Shown here: positions 30,326-37,678 of the stretch, in pieces
Layout of the letters: each line of letters opens with the position of its first letter
How positions within the stretch are numbered: position 1 is the first letter of the stretch
DNA from: Cyclobacteriaceae bacterium
Lineage (GTDB): Bacteria > Bacteroidota > Bacteroidia > Cytophagales > Cyclobacteriaceae
Length of the DNA: 40,125 nucleotides
Direction: 5' to 3'
Assembly (NCBI GenBank): GCA_025455015.1
Contig: JALONI010000017.1
Location: 1 to 40,125 of the forward strand
Notes under the pieces: model-generated
Seen by the model: the letters and a program-made list of their open reading frames with translations, nothing else
Database searches by the model: none
Told to the model about the DNA's origin: nothing
Program-made: the position numbers and the translations under genes

Positions 30326-31470
30326 TATTTGGCGCGGATGCTTTTGCGTTTGCCGTAAAACAGATTGAACCCGCCCAGCACCACCACAATGCCCATAATG
30401 GTCAAAAAGATAACCAGCCGGGTCTGGCGCAATTGCAGTGTTTTAATCTGGTCGTCCATTTTGAGTTCCTCCATTTCTTTTTCTTTTTCAGTCAGCCGCA
30501 TGGCCATCTCCATCTGTGCAATTTTGCGGCTGCTTTCTTCGCCATAGACGCGGTCGCGGGCGGCATCGTATTTAAGCATGGCATCAAACGCCTCTTTGTA
30601 TTTTCCCATCCGCGCGTAGTTGATGGCTGTGTTGCGCAAAATGTTGGGCTCGTAGATAAACGCCTGCAATTCGTTGCTCAGCGCCAGGGCCTTTTCAAGG
30701 TAGGGCAACGCCCGTGCGGGTTGGCCTGCCTTGGTGAACACTTCCGCCATGTTGTTGGTGATTGTCAGTACGCTCAAGCGATTGTTTTCTTTTTCGGCCA
30801 TGGCCACCGCTTTTTCATAAAATTCGATGGCGCGCTGGTTGTTCCCCTGTTTGAAAAACAAATTGCCAATGTTACTGATGGGGTCCAGCAGAGGCTCGCC
30901 CGTCTGCTCGCTCAACTGGTAAGCTTGGGTGTAGTACTTGTACGCCTGCTCATACAGTTGCAGGTCGCTGTTCAGGTTACCCAGGTTGTTCAACGAGCCC
31001 ACAATTTTACGTTTATCGTCCAGCTCGGTAAAAAGTTGATGCGATTCTTCGAAGTACTTCATGGCCTGGCCATAGTCCTTTTTCAGGGAATAGATGGTGG
31101 CGATATTGTTTTTGGTGGTGCCAATGCCCTCTTTGTTTTGAAGCTGGTCGTACAACTTCAGCGAGCGCAGGTAGTACTCGAGCGATTTGTCCAGCGCGCC
31201 CTGCATCCGGTAGGATACGCCCAGGTTGTTGTAGGCGGCTGCCATGCCTTTGGTATCTTCGATTTCCGTGGCCAAGGCCAGCGCCTCCCGCGCGAAGCCA
31301 ATCGCCACCACGGGGTCAATCTCTTGGTGTGCGCGAAATAACTCGTTGAGCGTTTTCACTTTCAGGTCACCCCTGGCAGACGCCAACGCCTGCGTAAGGC
31401 TGTCGATTTTGTCGGTCGAAAAGGCCGGTAGCGCCATCATCAGCCACCCGACCATCAAATAGTTCTTCAT
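30325..31470 (-). CDS. TPR-repeat protein with C-terminal membrane helix (sensor-like, no output domain)
   Basis: A 381-residue protein with a Sec signal (MKNYLMVGWLMMALPAFS), then about seven TPR hairpins (from about residue 40 to 305: AAAYNNLGVSYRMQGALDKSLEYYLRSLKLY, GTTKNNIATIYSLKKDYGQAMKYFEESHQLF and others), a coiled stretch KIAQMEMAMRLTEKEKEMEELKM (about 325-347) and one membrane helix VIFLTIMGIVVVLGGFNLFYG (about 354-374) with a short basic tail. This is the input half of the TPR-TM-histidine kinase or TPR-TM-LuxR proteins common in Bacteroidota, but it ends after the helix. The periplasmic TPRs probably bind a peptide or protein ligand. The next gene, an HD hydrolase, is coupled by TAATG and could be the missing output; this is a hypothesis. 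Confidence 0.9.
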   Translation of the reverse strand: MKNYLMVGWLMMALPAFSTDKIDSLTQALASARGDLKVKTLNELFRAHQEIDPVVAIGFAREALALATEIEDTKGMAAAYNNLGVSYRMQGALDKSLEYYLRSLKLYDQLQNKEGIGTTKNNIATIYSLKKDYGQAMKYFEESHQLFTELDDKRKIVGSLNNLGNLNSDLQLYEQAYKYYTQAYQLSEQTGEPLLDPISNIGNLFFKQGNNQRAIEFYEKAVAMAEKENNRLSVLTITNNMAEVFTKAGQPARALPYLEKALALSNELQAFIYEPNILRNTAINYARMGKYKEAFDAMLKYDAARDRVYGEESSRKIAQMEMAMRLTEKEKEMEELKMDDQIKTLQLRQTRLVIFLTIMGIVVVLGGFNLFYGKRKSIRAK

Positions 31471-31529
31471 AGAATCGTTTTGCGACCTGAAATTACGTTT
31501 TTTTGGTCAACGTTATCCCGTTAAGGCCT

Positions 31530-32018
31530 ATGAAATCGGTTATCTCATTTCTTCTCACCCTGGTATCCGCAGCCGCCTTTGCGCAGCCGGCCGAAGACCA
31601 AGCCGTGATGCAGCCCATCGCGCAACTTTTCCAGGGTATGAACCAGGGTGACAGTGCCATGGTTCGCGCATGTTTTGCCGATGAGGTGAGCTTGGTAACG
31701 CTCGGTACCGACAAAGCGGGAAAGGCGGTAAGACGCACAGACCGATCAATCAAAAACTTATTGGTGGCCGTGGGCACGCCACATGCGGAACCCTGGAGCG
31801 AGCCCATTTGGGACGTGCAGGTGCAGCGCGAAGGTGCATTGGCGCACGTGTGGGCGCGCTATGCTTTTTATGTGGGAAAGAAATTTTCACATTGCGGTAT
31901 TGACTCGTTTCAATTGATGCGCACGGCTGAAGGCGAGTGGAAAATTTTTCAGTTGGCCGATACACGGGTGCGCGAGGGATGTACCATTCCGGAGCACATC
32001 GCAGCCCCGTTTCGTTAA
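31530..32018 (+). CDS. Secreted NTF2-like (SnoaL/DUF4440-type) protein
   Basis: From the ATG at 31530 the product has 162 residues and begins MKSVISFLLTLVSAAAFAQPA, a clear Sec signal peptide; an earlier ATG at 31503 would only add nine non-hydrophobic residues. The mature part fits the NTF2-like cone fold: an opening helix (MQPIAQLFQGMNQGDSAMVRACFADEV), the middle PWSEPIWDVQVQREGALAHVWARYAFYVGKKFSHCGIDSF strands, and the closing EGEWKIFQLADTR strand. Such proteins are frequent in Bacteroidota and have no common activity. The WARYAFYVGKKFSHCG region lines the likely pocket. It is followed after 12 bases by the histidine phosphatase gene on the same strand. Confidence 0.85.
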   Translation: MKSVISFLLTLVSAAAFAQPAEDQAVMQPIAQLFQGMNQGDSAMVRACFADEVSLVTLGTDKAGKAVRRTDRSIKNLLVAVGTPHAEPWSEPIWDVQVQREGALAHVWARYAFYVGKKFSHCGIDSFQLMRTAEGEWKIFQLADTRVREGCTIPEHIAAPFR

Positions 32019-32030
32019 CGATACCGCTCC

Positions 32031-32531
32031 ATGAAAACCCGCTTACTCTTTGTGTGGCTACTGGCCGTGGGCTTGCCTGCACCGGCACAATCGCCATCGC
32101 TCACCACGTTTATTCTGGTGCGCCATGCCGAAAAGGCGACCAATCATCCAACCGATCCCGACCTGAGCGAAAAGGGCCGGGAGCGGGCCCAGCGGTTGGC
32201 GGAATTGTTAACATCTACTTCGCTGGACGCAGTGTATTCCACGCGTTTTATGCGCACCTGGCAAACCGCAGAACCGGTGGCACAGGTTAAGAACCTACCG
32301 GTGGTGCCGTATGAGCCCTTCAAAGACGAAGTCATTCAGGCCATGCTCACCACGCACGCGGGGAAAACCATTTTGCTGGTGGGCCATAGCAACACCACGC
32401 CATGGATGGCTAATGCGTTGTTAGGCCGACCGGAACGCGCGGATTTCTCCGAATCCGAATACGGTACAGTCTTGATTGTGACCGTGTCGGAAAAGGGTAA
32501 AGTGGCTTCGCTGGTGGCATTGCAGTATTGA
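32031..32531 (+). CDS. Exported histidine phosphatase superfamily protein
   Basis: A 166-residue phosphatase of the phosphoglycerate-mutase-like (histidine phosphatase) superfamily. A short signal peptide (residues 1-20, ending APAQ) puts it in the periplasm or outside. The catalytic motif is LVRHAEK (29-35, R31 and H32 as phosphate acceptor); a second conserved arginine pair lies in STRFMRTWQTAEP; the final histidine is in LLVGHSNTTP. The small size, like SixA, with no cap domain suggests a limited substrate range, such as phosphopeptide or small sugar phosphates, but it cannot be told. It is probably co-transcribed with the NTF2-like gene. It is convergent with the small lipoprotein gene after a 55-base gap that contains a short hairpin. 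Confidence 0.92.
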   Translation: MKTRLLFVWLLAVGLPAPAQSPSLTTFILVRHAEKATNHPTDPDLSEKGRERAQRLAELLTSTSLDAVYSTRFMRTWQTAEPVAQVKNLPVVPYEPFKDEVIQAMLTTHAGKTILLVGHSNTTPWMANALLGRPERADFSESEYGTVLIVTVSEKGKVASLVALQY

Positions 32532-32566
32532 GAATCTCCAACCACTTTTTGAATCCGTCTGGTGTA

Positions 32567-32585
32567 ATCGGCACCGGCAGCCGAT
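32567..32585. terminator. Short hairpin between convergent genes (terminator-like without T run)
   Basis: ATCGGC (32567-32572) pairs perfectly with GCCGAT (32580-32585) across a 7-base loop, between the stops of the histidine phosphatase and lipoprotein genes. No run of T follows on either strand, so it may not terminate by itself. Confidence 0.3.
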
Positions 32586-32586
32586 G

Positions 32587-33006
32587 CTATCCCGGAATGT
32601 TTTTCTTGTATTTGATCAAGGTGGCCTTCACCTGTTGGCCGCGGCTGTATTTCGTTTTGCTGCCAAAGATTCCCAGAAAGCCGCGCCTGCGGCCTACGCC
32701 TGCCGCGGCCCCGCCCGTGGCGGCACCCGTAGTGGTCAGCGAAATGTCATCAAAAATCAAGGCATCCGCGCCCTTCTTTTTCGCGCGCCTGATCAGCTTG
32801 GCCTGTACCTTGTCTGAATTCCGTTTGGACGACACCTCCAACGTAGCCTTGCCCATGATTTCGTTGGGCTCGGCCACATCGCTTTCGCGGAAGAAAATAT
32901 CCACCTTTTCGGTGGGCGTATAGGCACGGCCATAGTAGAGGATGCGGTTGCCACAGGAAAACAACACCACGGCACTGAACAAAATGAACACTTTTGACAT
33001 TCTCAT
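32587..33006 (-). CDS. Small glycine-rich lipoprotein, unknown function
   Basis: The 139-residue product starts MRMSKVFILFSAVVLFSC (ATG 33006; ATG 33000 is equally possible), with lipobox LFSC and acylated cysteine 18. The mature part has a beta-like segment (YGRAYTPTEKVDIFFRESDV, IMGKATLEVSS), a helix (SDKVQAKLIRRAKKKGADALIFDDISL), then a glycine/alanine stretch (TTGAATGGAAAGVG) leading to a basic segment RRRGFLGIFGSKTKYSRGQQ and a final strand QVKATLIKYKK. The pattern of an ATLEVS strand, a KGADALIF segment and a terminal strand is that of small envelope proteins, in which KGADA often marks a YbjQ/BPSL-like or DUF4156-like fold; I cannot name the family with confidence. It is divergent from the exonuclease gene with 40 bases between. 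Confidence 0.85.
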   Translation of the reverse strand: MRMSKVFILFSAVVLFSCGNRILYYGRAYTPTEKVDIFFRESDVAEPNEIMGKATLEVSSKRNSDKVQAKLIRRAKKKGADALIFDDISLTTTGAATGGAAAGVGRRRGFLGIFGSKTKYSRGQQVKATLIKYKKNIPG

Positions 33007-33046
33007 AGACGAAAGGCGATTGGGCCCTCGTGCAAAGTAAGTCGTT

Positions 33047-34042
33047 TTGAAGGATCTTCTTCAGTTCACCGACCATGGAATTTACTGCCCCGCGGCAGAC
33101 GTGTTTCTCGACCCCTGGAAACCGGTAAAACGCGCCCTGATTACGCACGGCCACAGTGACCATGCACACGCGGGGCACGAGCGCTATCTCTGCACCGATG
33201 TGGCCGCGCCCGTCATCCGGCACCGCCTTAACCTGACCGATCAAGTACAAACCGTTGCGTATGGCGAACGCCTACAAATCAACCAAGTGATCTTTTCGTT
33301 TCATCCTGCGGGCCATATCCCCGGCTCTGCTCAAGTGCGCGTGGAGCATCAAGGCCAAGTATGGGTTTTCACCGGGGATTACAAATTGGAACATGACGGG
33401 CTAAGTACGCCCTTTGAGCCACTGCGATGTCATACGCTCATTACCGAGTCCACCTTTGGTTTGCCCGTTTATCAGTGGCAAACGCAGTCCGATATTTTTG
33501 CGGACATCAACCGGTGGTGGCGCAGCAATCGAAGCCAAGGGAAGACCTCCGTGTTGGCCGCCTATGCGTTGGGCAAAGCGCAACGCATTCTGGTCAACGT
33601 AGATCATTCCCTTGGGCCGGTGTGGGTACACGGTGCGATCGACACCGTGCAGCGCGTGCTGGCCGCCCAGGGCCTCCGCTTGCCGCACACGCGCCTGGTC
33701 ACCGCGCAGTCCACCCGCACCGATTGGGAAGGCGGCTTGATCCTTTGCCCGCCCTCAGCTTTGGGTTCTCCATGGATCAAAAAATTCCAACCGTACTCGT
33801 TGGCGATCGCCAGCGGCTGGATGAGCTTGCGTGGTACGCGCAGAAGACGCGGGGCCGACCGCGGGTTTGCGCTGTCTGACCATGCCGATTGGTGCCAACT
33901 CAACGAAGCCGTGCGTGCCAGCGGGGCTTCGCGGGTATTCGTGACACACGGGTACACGGAAGTCTTCGCCCGCTGGCTGCAGGAACGGGGGGTAGAGGCG
34001 TATGAGGCGAGGACGCAGTTTGACGTAGAAGCAGAAACCTAA
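33047..34042 (+). CDS. Ligase-associated DNA exonuclease (metallo-beta-lactamase fold)
   Basis: A 331-residue protein of the metallo-beta-lactamase/beta-CASP nuclease group that travels with bacterial ATP-dependent ligase genes (the ligase-associated exonuclease family). Metal ligands: THGHSDHAHAGH (H34, H36, D38, H39), AGHIPGSAQV with its histidine, FTGDYK with the bridging aspartate, and the late LSDHADW and VTHGYTEVF motifs. The role expected is DNA end processing before ligation, in the cytoplasm. The start is TTG at 33047; an in-frame TAA ends three codons upstream, at 33038-33040, and no ATG lies near the conserved N-terminus (LLQFTDHGIYCPAADVFLDPW). It ends 11 bases before the ligase gene and so is surely co-transcribed with it. 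Confidence 0.92.
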   Translation: MKDLLQFTDHGIYCPAADVFLDPWKPVKRALITHGHSDHAHAGHERYLCTDVAAPVIRHRLNLTDQVQTVAYGERLQINQVIFSFHPAGHIPGSAQVRVEHQGQVWVFTGDYKLEHDGLSTPFEPLRCHTLITESTFGLPVYQWQTQSDIFADINRWWRSNRSQGKTSVLAAYALGKAQRILVNVDHSLGPVWVHGAIDTVQRVLAAQGLRLPHTRLVTAQSTRTDWEGGLILCPPSALGSPWIKKFQPYSLAIASGWMSLRGTRRRRGADRGFALSDHADWCQLNEAVRASGASRVFVTHGYTEVFARWLQERGVEAYEARTQFDVEAET

Positions 34043-34053
34043 CGGAGCGCGCT

Positions 34054-35637
34054 GTGAAACGATTTGCCCAACTGTTTACCGAACTTGACCAAACCACTAA
34101 AACAGGCGAAAAGGTATCGGCCCTGGTACGTTACTTCGAGGAAGCACACCCCGATGATCAACTGTGGGCGGTTGCGTTGTTGTCGCACCGCAGGCCCAAA
34201 CGCACCGTAAGCACTGCGCTACTGGCGCAATGGGCGGCCGAGCAGGCGCGCATACCCATCTGGTTATTCGAGGAGTCGTATCATGTAGTAGGCGACTTGG
34301 CCGAGACCCTCGCGCTGGTGTTGCCTTCGCCCACACACTCGGCTGATCAGTCGTTGCGCGATTGGATCGACTTCATTCGGGCGCTGGAGCCATTGGCCAT
34401 AGAGGAAAAAAAGATACGGGTGCAGGATGCGTGGATGATGCTGGCGGGGACCGAACGTTTCTTATTTAACAAACTGATCACCGGGGCCTTTCGGGTGGGG
34501 GTATCGCAACAGTTGGTGGTGAAGGCCTTAGCTCACCATTTTCAGTTGGAGCCAAGTTATCTGGCACATCGACTCATGGGCCATTGGTCGCCTGATACTA
34601 CAACGTTGGAGCAATTGGTACAGACGGATGATACCCATGCCGATCGCTCCAAGCCGTATCCCTTCTATCTGGCCTATCCGTTAGAGCAAGACCCGGCCAG
34701 CTTAGGCGACCCGGCCGATTGGCAAGCGGAACGCAAATGGGATGGTATCCGCGGACAAGTCATCGTTCGCCACCGTCAGTTGTTTGTGTGGTCGCGGGGG
34801 GAGGAGTTGGTGACGGACAAGTATCCGGAGTACCGGGTATTGATTGATCTATTGCCGGACGGTACCGTACTGGATGGGGAGATTCTTCCGTTCAAAGACG
34901 AGAAGCCCCTGGGGTTTCAGTCGTTGCAGCAACGTATCGGAAGAAAAAACGTGACTCCCAAAATCAGGAGTGAAGTGCCGGTGGTGTTTATGGCCTATGA
35001 TGTTCTGGAGCATGAGGGTGTTGATTGGCGGGCCAGGGCCCTTTGGGAGCGAAGGGAGAGGCTCGAGAAGCTGTGCGGCATCGCCTCGTCTGTTTTGCAC
35101 CTTTCACCCCTGGTGCCTTTTGCGTCATGGGCGGTGTTGGCCGAAGAGCGCCTGCGGTCGCGCACTTTTCTGAGCGAGGGCATTATGCTCAAACGCAAAA
35201 ACTCGGGGTATCGCGATGGGCGCAAGCGGGGCGATTGGTGGAAGTGGAAGATAGATCCCTTCACGGTAGATGCCGTGATGGTGTACGCTGTGCGCGGTCA
35301 CGGGCGCAGGGCCAACTTGTACACCGACTATACCTTTGCGGTGTGGCACCAAGGCCAATTGCTGCCCTTCACGAAGGCGTACAGCGGCCTTACCGATGAT
35401 GAAATAGCCGAGGTAGACCGCTGGATCAAGAACCATACGGTGGAGAAGTTTGGCCCGGTGCGCAGCGTCAAGCCGGAGTTGGTGTTTGAAATAGCCTTTG
35501 ACGGAATTCAAAAGTCAACCCGTCATAAGTCGGGCATTGCCCTGCGCTTCCCCCGCATACACCGGTGGCGAAAGGACAAACCTGCCGCAGAAGCCGATGT
35601 GTTGGAAACACTGAACCGGCTGCTGGAGGAGAAATAA
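34054..35637 (+). CDS. ATP-dependent DNA ligase (ligase-associated repair cluster)
   Basis: A 527-residue ligase of the bacterial LigB/LigC-like type that seals nicks with ATP, distinct from the NAD-dependent LigA. The N-terminal third (about 1-200) is the helical DNA-binding domain (LLSHRRPKRTV, FNKLITGAFRVGVSQQLVVKAL). The nucleotidyltransferase core has motif I AERKWDGIR with adenylated K228, VLDGEIL as motif III, EGIMLKRKNSGY as motif IV and WWKWKIDPFTVDAVMV as motif V. The OB domain follows, ending in PRIHRWRKDKPAAEAD. Start is GTG at 34054, with a preceding GGAG-like stretch. It follows its exonuclease by 11 bases. The helicase and phosphoesterase that complete this cluster in other bacteria are absent here. 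The gene ends in a terminator. Confidence 0.95.
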   Translation: MKRFAQLFTELDQTTKTGEKVSALVRYFEEAHPDDQLWAVALLSHRRPKRTVSTALLAQWAAEQARIPIWLFEESYHVVGDLAETLALVLPSPTHSADQSLRDWIDFIRALEPLAIEEKKIRVQDAWMMLAGTERFLFNKLITGAFRVGVSQQLVVKALAHHFQLEPSYLAHRLMGHWSPDTTTLEQLVQTDDTHADRSKPYPFYLAYPLEQDPASLGDPADWQAERKWDGIRGQVIVRHRQLFVWSRGEELVTDKYPEYRVLIDLLPDGTVLDGEILPFKDEKPLGFQSLQQRIGRKNVTPKIRSEVPVVFMAYDVLEHEGVDWRARALWERRERLEKLCGIASSVLHLSPLVPFASWAVLAEERLRSRTFLSEGIMLKRKNSGYRDGRKRGDWWKWKIDPFTVDAVMVYAVRGHGRRANLYTDYTFAVWHQGQLLPFTKAYSGLTDDEIAEVDRWIKNHTVEKFGPVRSVKPELVFEIAFDGIQKSTRHKSGIALRFPRIHRWRKDKPAAEADVLETLNRLLEEK

Positions 35638-35663
35638 AAAAGGCACCTCCGCGGTGCCTTTTT
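35637..35663. terminator. Intrinsic terminator between ligase and lipocalin-like genes
   Basis: AAAAAGGCACC (35637-35647) pairs with GGTGCCTTTTT (35653-35663) with a five-base loop; it begins inside the ligase stop codon region. A and T runs on both sides make it bidirectional, ending the ligase transcript on one strand and the lipoprotein gene (stop at 35681) on the other. Confidence 0.9.
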
Positions 35664-35680
35664 GACTGTTTTATCTTTTG

Positions 35681-36157
35681 CTATTGGGCGTTAAACACAA
35701 ACGTCCAAGTACCTTCTACCACTTTGGTGCGTGTGTAGCCTTGCCCGTCAAAATCAAATTCCAATTCCAATTGCGAGTCGTTATTCAGGAAGCGATAAGC
35801 CGTGAGCACGGCAGGCCGCGGACTGGGATCGTTGCGAATAATCGCGATTTCCGGACTTTGGTCATCGAACGTAAACGTGCCGCTGGCGGGCCATGGGCTT
35901 AACGCAGGGCGGTTGGCGGCCGTATAGTTAAACGTGGTGTTGCCATTTGTTCCGGTCAGCGTCAACGAAAACCCTGGGAACTCGCTGGTGCGATTGCCAC
36001 CGGGCCCTTGTACAGACTGGATTACCCACGTGCCGCGAAGTTTTTCTAACTGCACGTCAGTAATGGGAGGTGCGGGGTCGCTGCCGCCACCACAACTGGA
36101 GTACACCATCAATACGGCAACCGATACCATCGCTGCCATTCCTTTAATCCATTTCAT
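35681..36157 (-). CDS. Lipocalin-like lipoprotein
   Basis: A 158-residue product with a lipoprotein signal MKWIKGMAAMVSVAVLMVYSSC (lipobox YSSC, cysteine 22) and a short GGGSDPAPP linker. The mature chain shows the lipocalin-like/DUF5004 pattern: an opening KLRGTWVIQSVQG strand, alternating beta strands (FSLTLTG, TTFNYTAANRP, GTFTFDD, LELEFDFDG) and a closing VVEGTWTFVFN strand. In Bacteroidota such small surface lipoproteins often bind hydrophobic ligands, but none is known here. The gene has its own promoter-like sequence and shares a bidirectional terminator with the ligase gene. Confidence 0.88.
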   Translation of the reverse strand: MKWIKGMAAMVSVAVLMVYSSCGGGSDPAPPITDVQLEKLRGTWVIQSVQGPGGNRTSEFPGFSLTLTGTNGNTTFNYTAANRPALSPWPASGTFTFDDQSPEIAIIRNDPSPRPAVLTAYRFLNNDSQLELEFDFDGQGYTRTKVVEGTWTFVFNAQ

Positions 36158-36182
36158 GTGTTTGTACTGCGTTAAAGTTCCC

Positions 36183-36212
36183 TAAAATTAGCTATTTCCG
36201 TCACAAGTCAAA
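36183..36212 (-). promoter_or_regulatory. Promoter-like sequence of lipocalin-like gene
   Basis: On the minus strand TTTG (36212-36209) is followed after 18 bases by TAATTTTA (36190-36183), one mismatch from TAnnTTTG. The start of transcription would lie near 36177, about 20 bases before the ATG at 36157. Confidence 0.45.
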
Positions 36213-36241
36213 ACATCGTACACGGCCACGTTACATGCACG

Positions 36242-36877
36242 TCAGGCAGGTTTTGTAACCGTTTTGTAATCCCGAATATCGACAATTTCGGCCTCGGGCG
36301 GATACTCAGACGGCTGATTGGATGCGATGATAACGATTTTGCCCGGGCGGCTGCGCTGAAGCAGGTCGGTGTACCAGTGCACGGCCCGCTCGTCCAGGTT
36401 GGTGGTGGGCTCATCCAAAAACAATACGTGGGCCTGCGTAAAAAAAGCCAACCCCAGCTTCACCCGCTGCTTCATGCCGGAGGAAAAAAATTGCAGGGGC
36501 TTATCGGCCGCATGGCTGAGTTCCATTTGGTCCAGCAGCGCTGCGGTGGTGCAGCCCGGCACCGGCTGGCGGAAACGGAAGTGAAAGGCGATGGCTTCGC
36601 GCAGGGTAAACTCGTCAATCAACTCCATGTAGGGTGCCGCAATGGCCACCCGGTTGTAAACATGCTCCAGCGGTACCGCGGCCGCCCCATCCCGGTAGGT
36701 GATGGTGCCCCCTGTGGGTGGCACCTGCTGCCACAACACGTGTAGCAGGGTGGATTTGCCCGAGCCATTCGGGCCCGTGATGGCGTACAGCTGATCGGAA
36801 CAAAATCGGTACGTGAGGGAGCGGAATATCCACTCGTAGTTGAAACGTTTGGACAGATTTTCAACCTGGATATCCAT
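36242..36877 (-). CDS. ABC transporter ATPase with altered Q- and H-loops, in lipid A operon
   Basis: A 211-residue ABC ATPase resembling CcmA-type minimal subunits. Walker A GPNGSGKST (35-43), the signature-like FSSGMKQRVKLGLAF (131-145) and Walker B VLFLDEPTTNLD (151-162) are intact, so ATP binding is likely. Two usual residues are replaced: at the Q-loop region the sequence is VAIAAPYMELIDEFTL (77-92) with no glutamine, and at the H-loop region it is IIASNQPSEY (183-192), with asparagine or glutamine instead of the switch histidine. No permease gene adjoins; the gene starts three bases after lpxA and so belongs to the lipid A transcript. It may serve a partner encoded elsewhere, such as an export step for envelope lipids, but that is inference from position. 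Confidence 0.9.
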   Translation of the reverse strand: MDIQVENLSKRFNYEWIFRSLTYRFCSDQLYAITGPNGSGKSTLLHVLWQQVPPTGGTITYRDGAAAVPLEHVYNRVAIAAPYMELIDEFTLREAIAFHFRFRQPVPGCTTAALLDQMELSHAADKPLQFFSSGMKQRVKLGLAFFTQAHVLFLDEPTTNLDERAVHWYTDLLQRSRPGKIVIIASNQPSEYPPEAEIVDIRDYKTVTKPA

Positions 36878-36880
36878 GCT

Positions 36881-37678
36881 CTATTCGGCCGAGGAGCCGG
36901 CCGCGAAGCCCTTCATCACACCGCGCTCGGAATTGCGCAAAAAATTCAAAATGTAGTCGCGCTCTTCGCTGGGGGTAATTTCGGCTTCTACCAAATCGAT
37001 GGCCTTGGAGTTGTTCAGTCCCTTCAAAAAAATGTAGCGATACACTTCTTGTATTTCTCCAATCTTGTCGGTGCTAAAGCCGCGTCTGCGCAAGCCTACG
37101 GTGTTTACGCCCGCGTAGGAGAGGGGCTCGCGTGCTGCTTTGGTGTAGGGTGGCACATCTTTGCGCACCAGCGATCCGCCCGAGATCATGACATGGGCAC
37201 CGACTTTGACAAATTGATGCAGCGCGCTGGCCCCGCCAATGATGGCCCAGTCATCGATGGTCACGTGGCCCGCCACCTGAACGGTGTTGGCCAGGATACA
37301 ATGGTTGCCCACCAGGCAGTCATGTGCAATGTGCACATAGGCCATCAGCAGGCAGTCGCTGCCCACCACAGTCTTGTACTTGTCGGCCGTACCCTTGCTG
37401 ATGGTCACGTATTCGCGAATGACGGTATTGTCACCGATAAATGTTTCGGTTTCCTCGCCTGCAAATTTCAGGTCTTGTGGCACGGCTGAAATGGACGCGC
37501 CCGGGAAGATTTTGACGTTTTTGCCTATCCGCGCGCCATCCCAGATGATGGCGTTGGGTCCTATCCAACTGTGGTCGCCAATCGTCACGTTTTTTTGAAT
37601 GGTGGCAAACGGCTCAATGACTACGTTGCTGCCAATTTTTGCCTCCGGGTGTACGTTGGCCAAGGGGTATTTGCTCAT
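36881..37678 (-). CDS. lpxA: Acyl-ACP:UDP-N-acetylglucosamine O-acyltransferase LpxA
   Basis: LpxA transfers the 3-hydroxyacyl group from ACP to the 3-OH of UDP-GlcNAc, the first step of lipid A synthesis. From the ATG at 37676-37678 it has 265 residues. Hexapeptide repeats fill residues about 5-185 (left-handed beta-helix), with catalytic His119 in AYVHIAHDCLVGN and conserved ISAVPQDLKFAGEET. The C-terminal helices (LRRRGFSTDKIGEIQEVYRYIF) match the family. The start codon overlaps the lpxC/fabZ stop as ATGA, a 4-base overlap, and an alternative upstream start at 37720 would lie inside that gene. Homotrimer, cytoplasmic. It is the third gene of the lpxD-lpxC/fabZ-lpxA operon and is followed by the ABC ATPase. 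Confidence 0.97.
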   Translation of the reverse strand: MSKYPLANVHPEAKIGSNVVIEPFATIQKNVTIGDHSWIGPNAIIWDGARIGKNVKIFPGASISAVPQDLKFAGEETETFIGDNTVIREYVTISKGTADKYKTVVGSDCLLMAYVHIAHDCLVGNHCILANTVQVAGHVTIDDWAIIGGASALHQFVKVGAHVMISGGSLVRKDVPPYTKAAREPLSYAGVNTVGLRRRGFSTDKIGEIQEVYRYIFLKGLNNSKAIDLVEAEITPSEERDYILNFLRNSERGVMKGFAAGSSAE

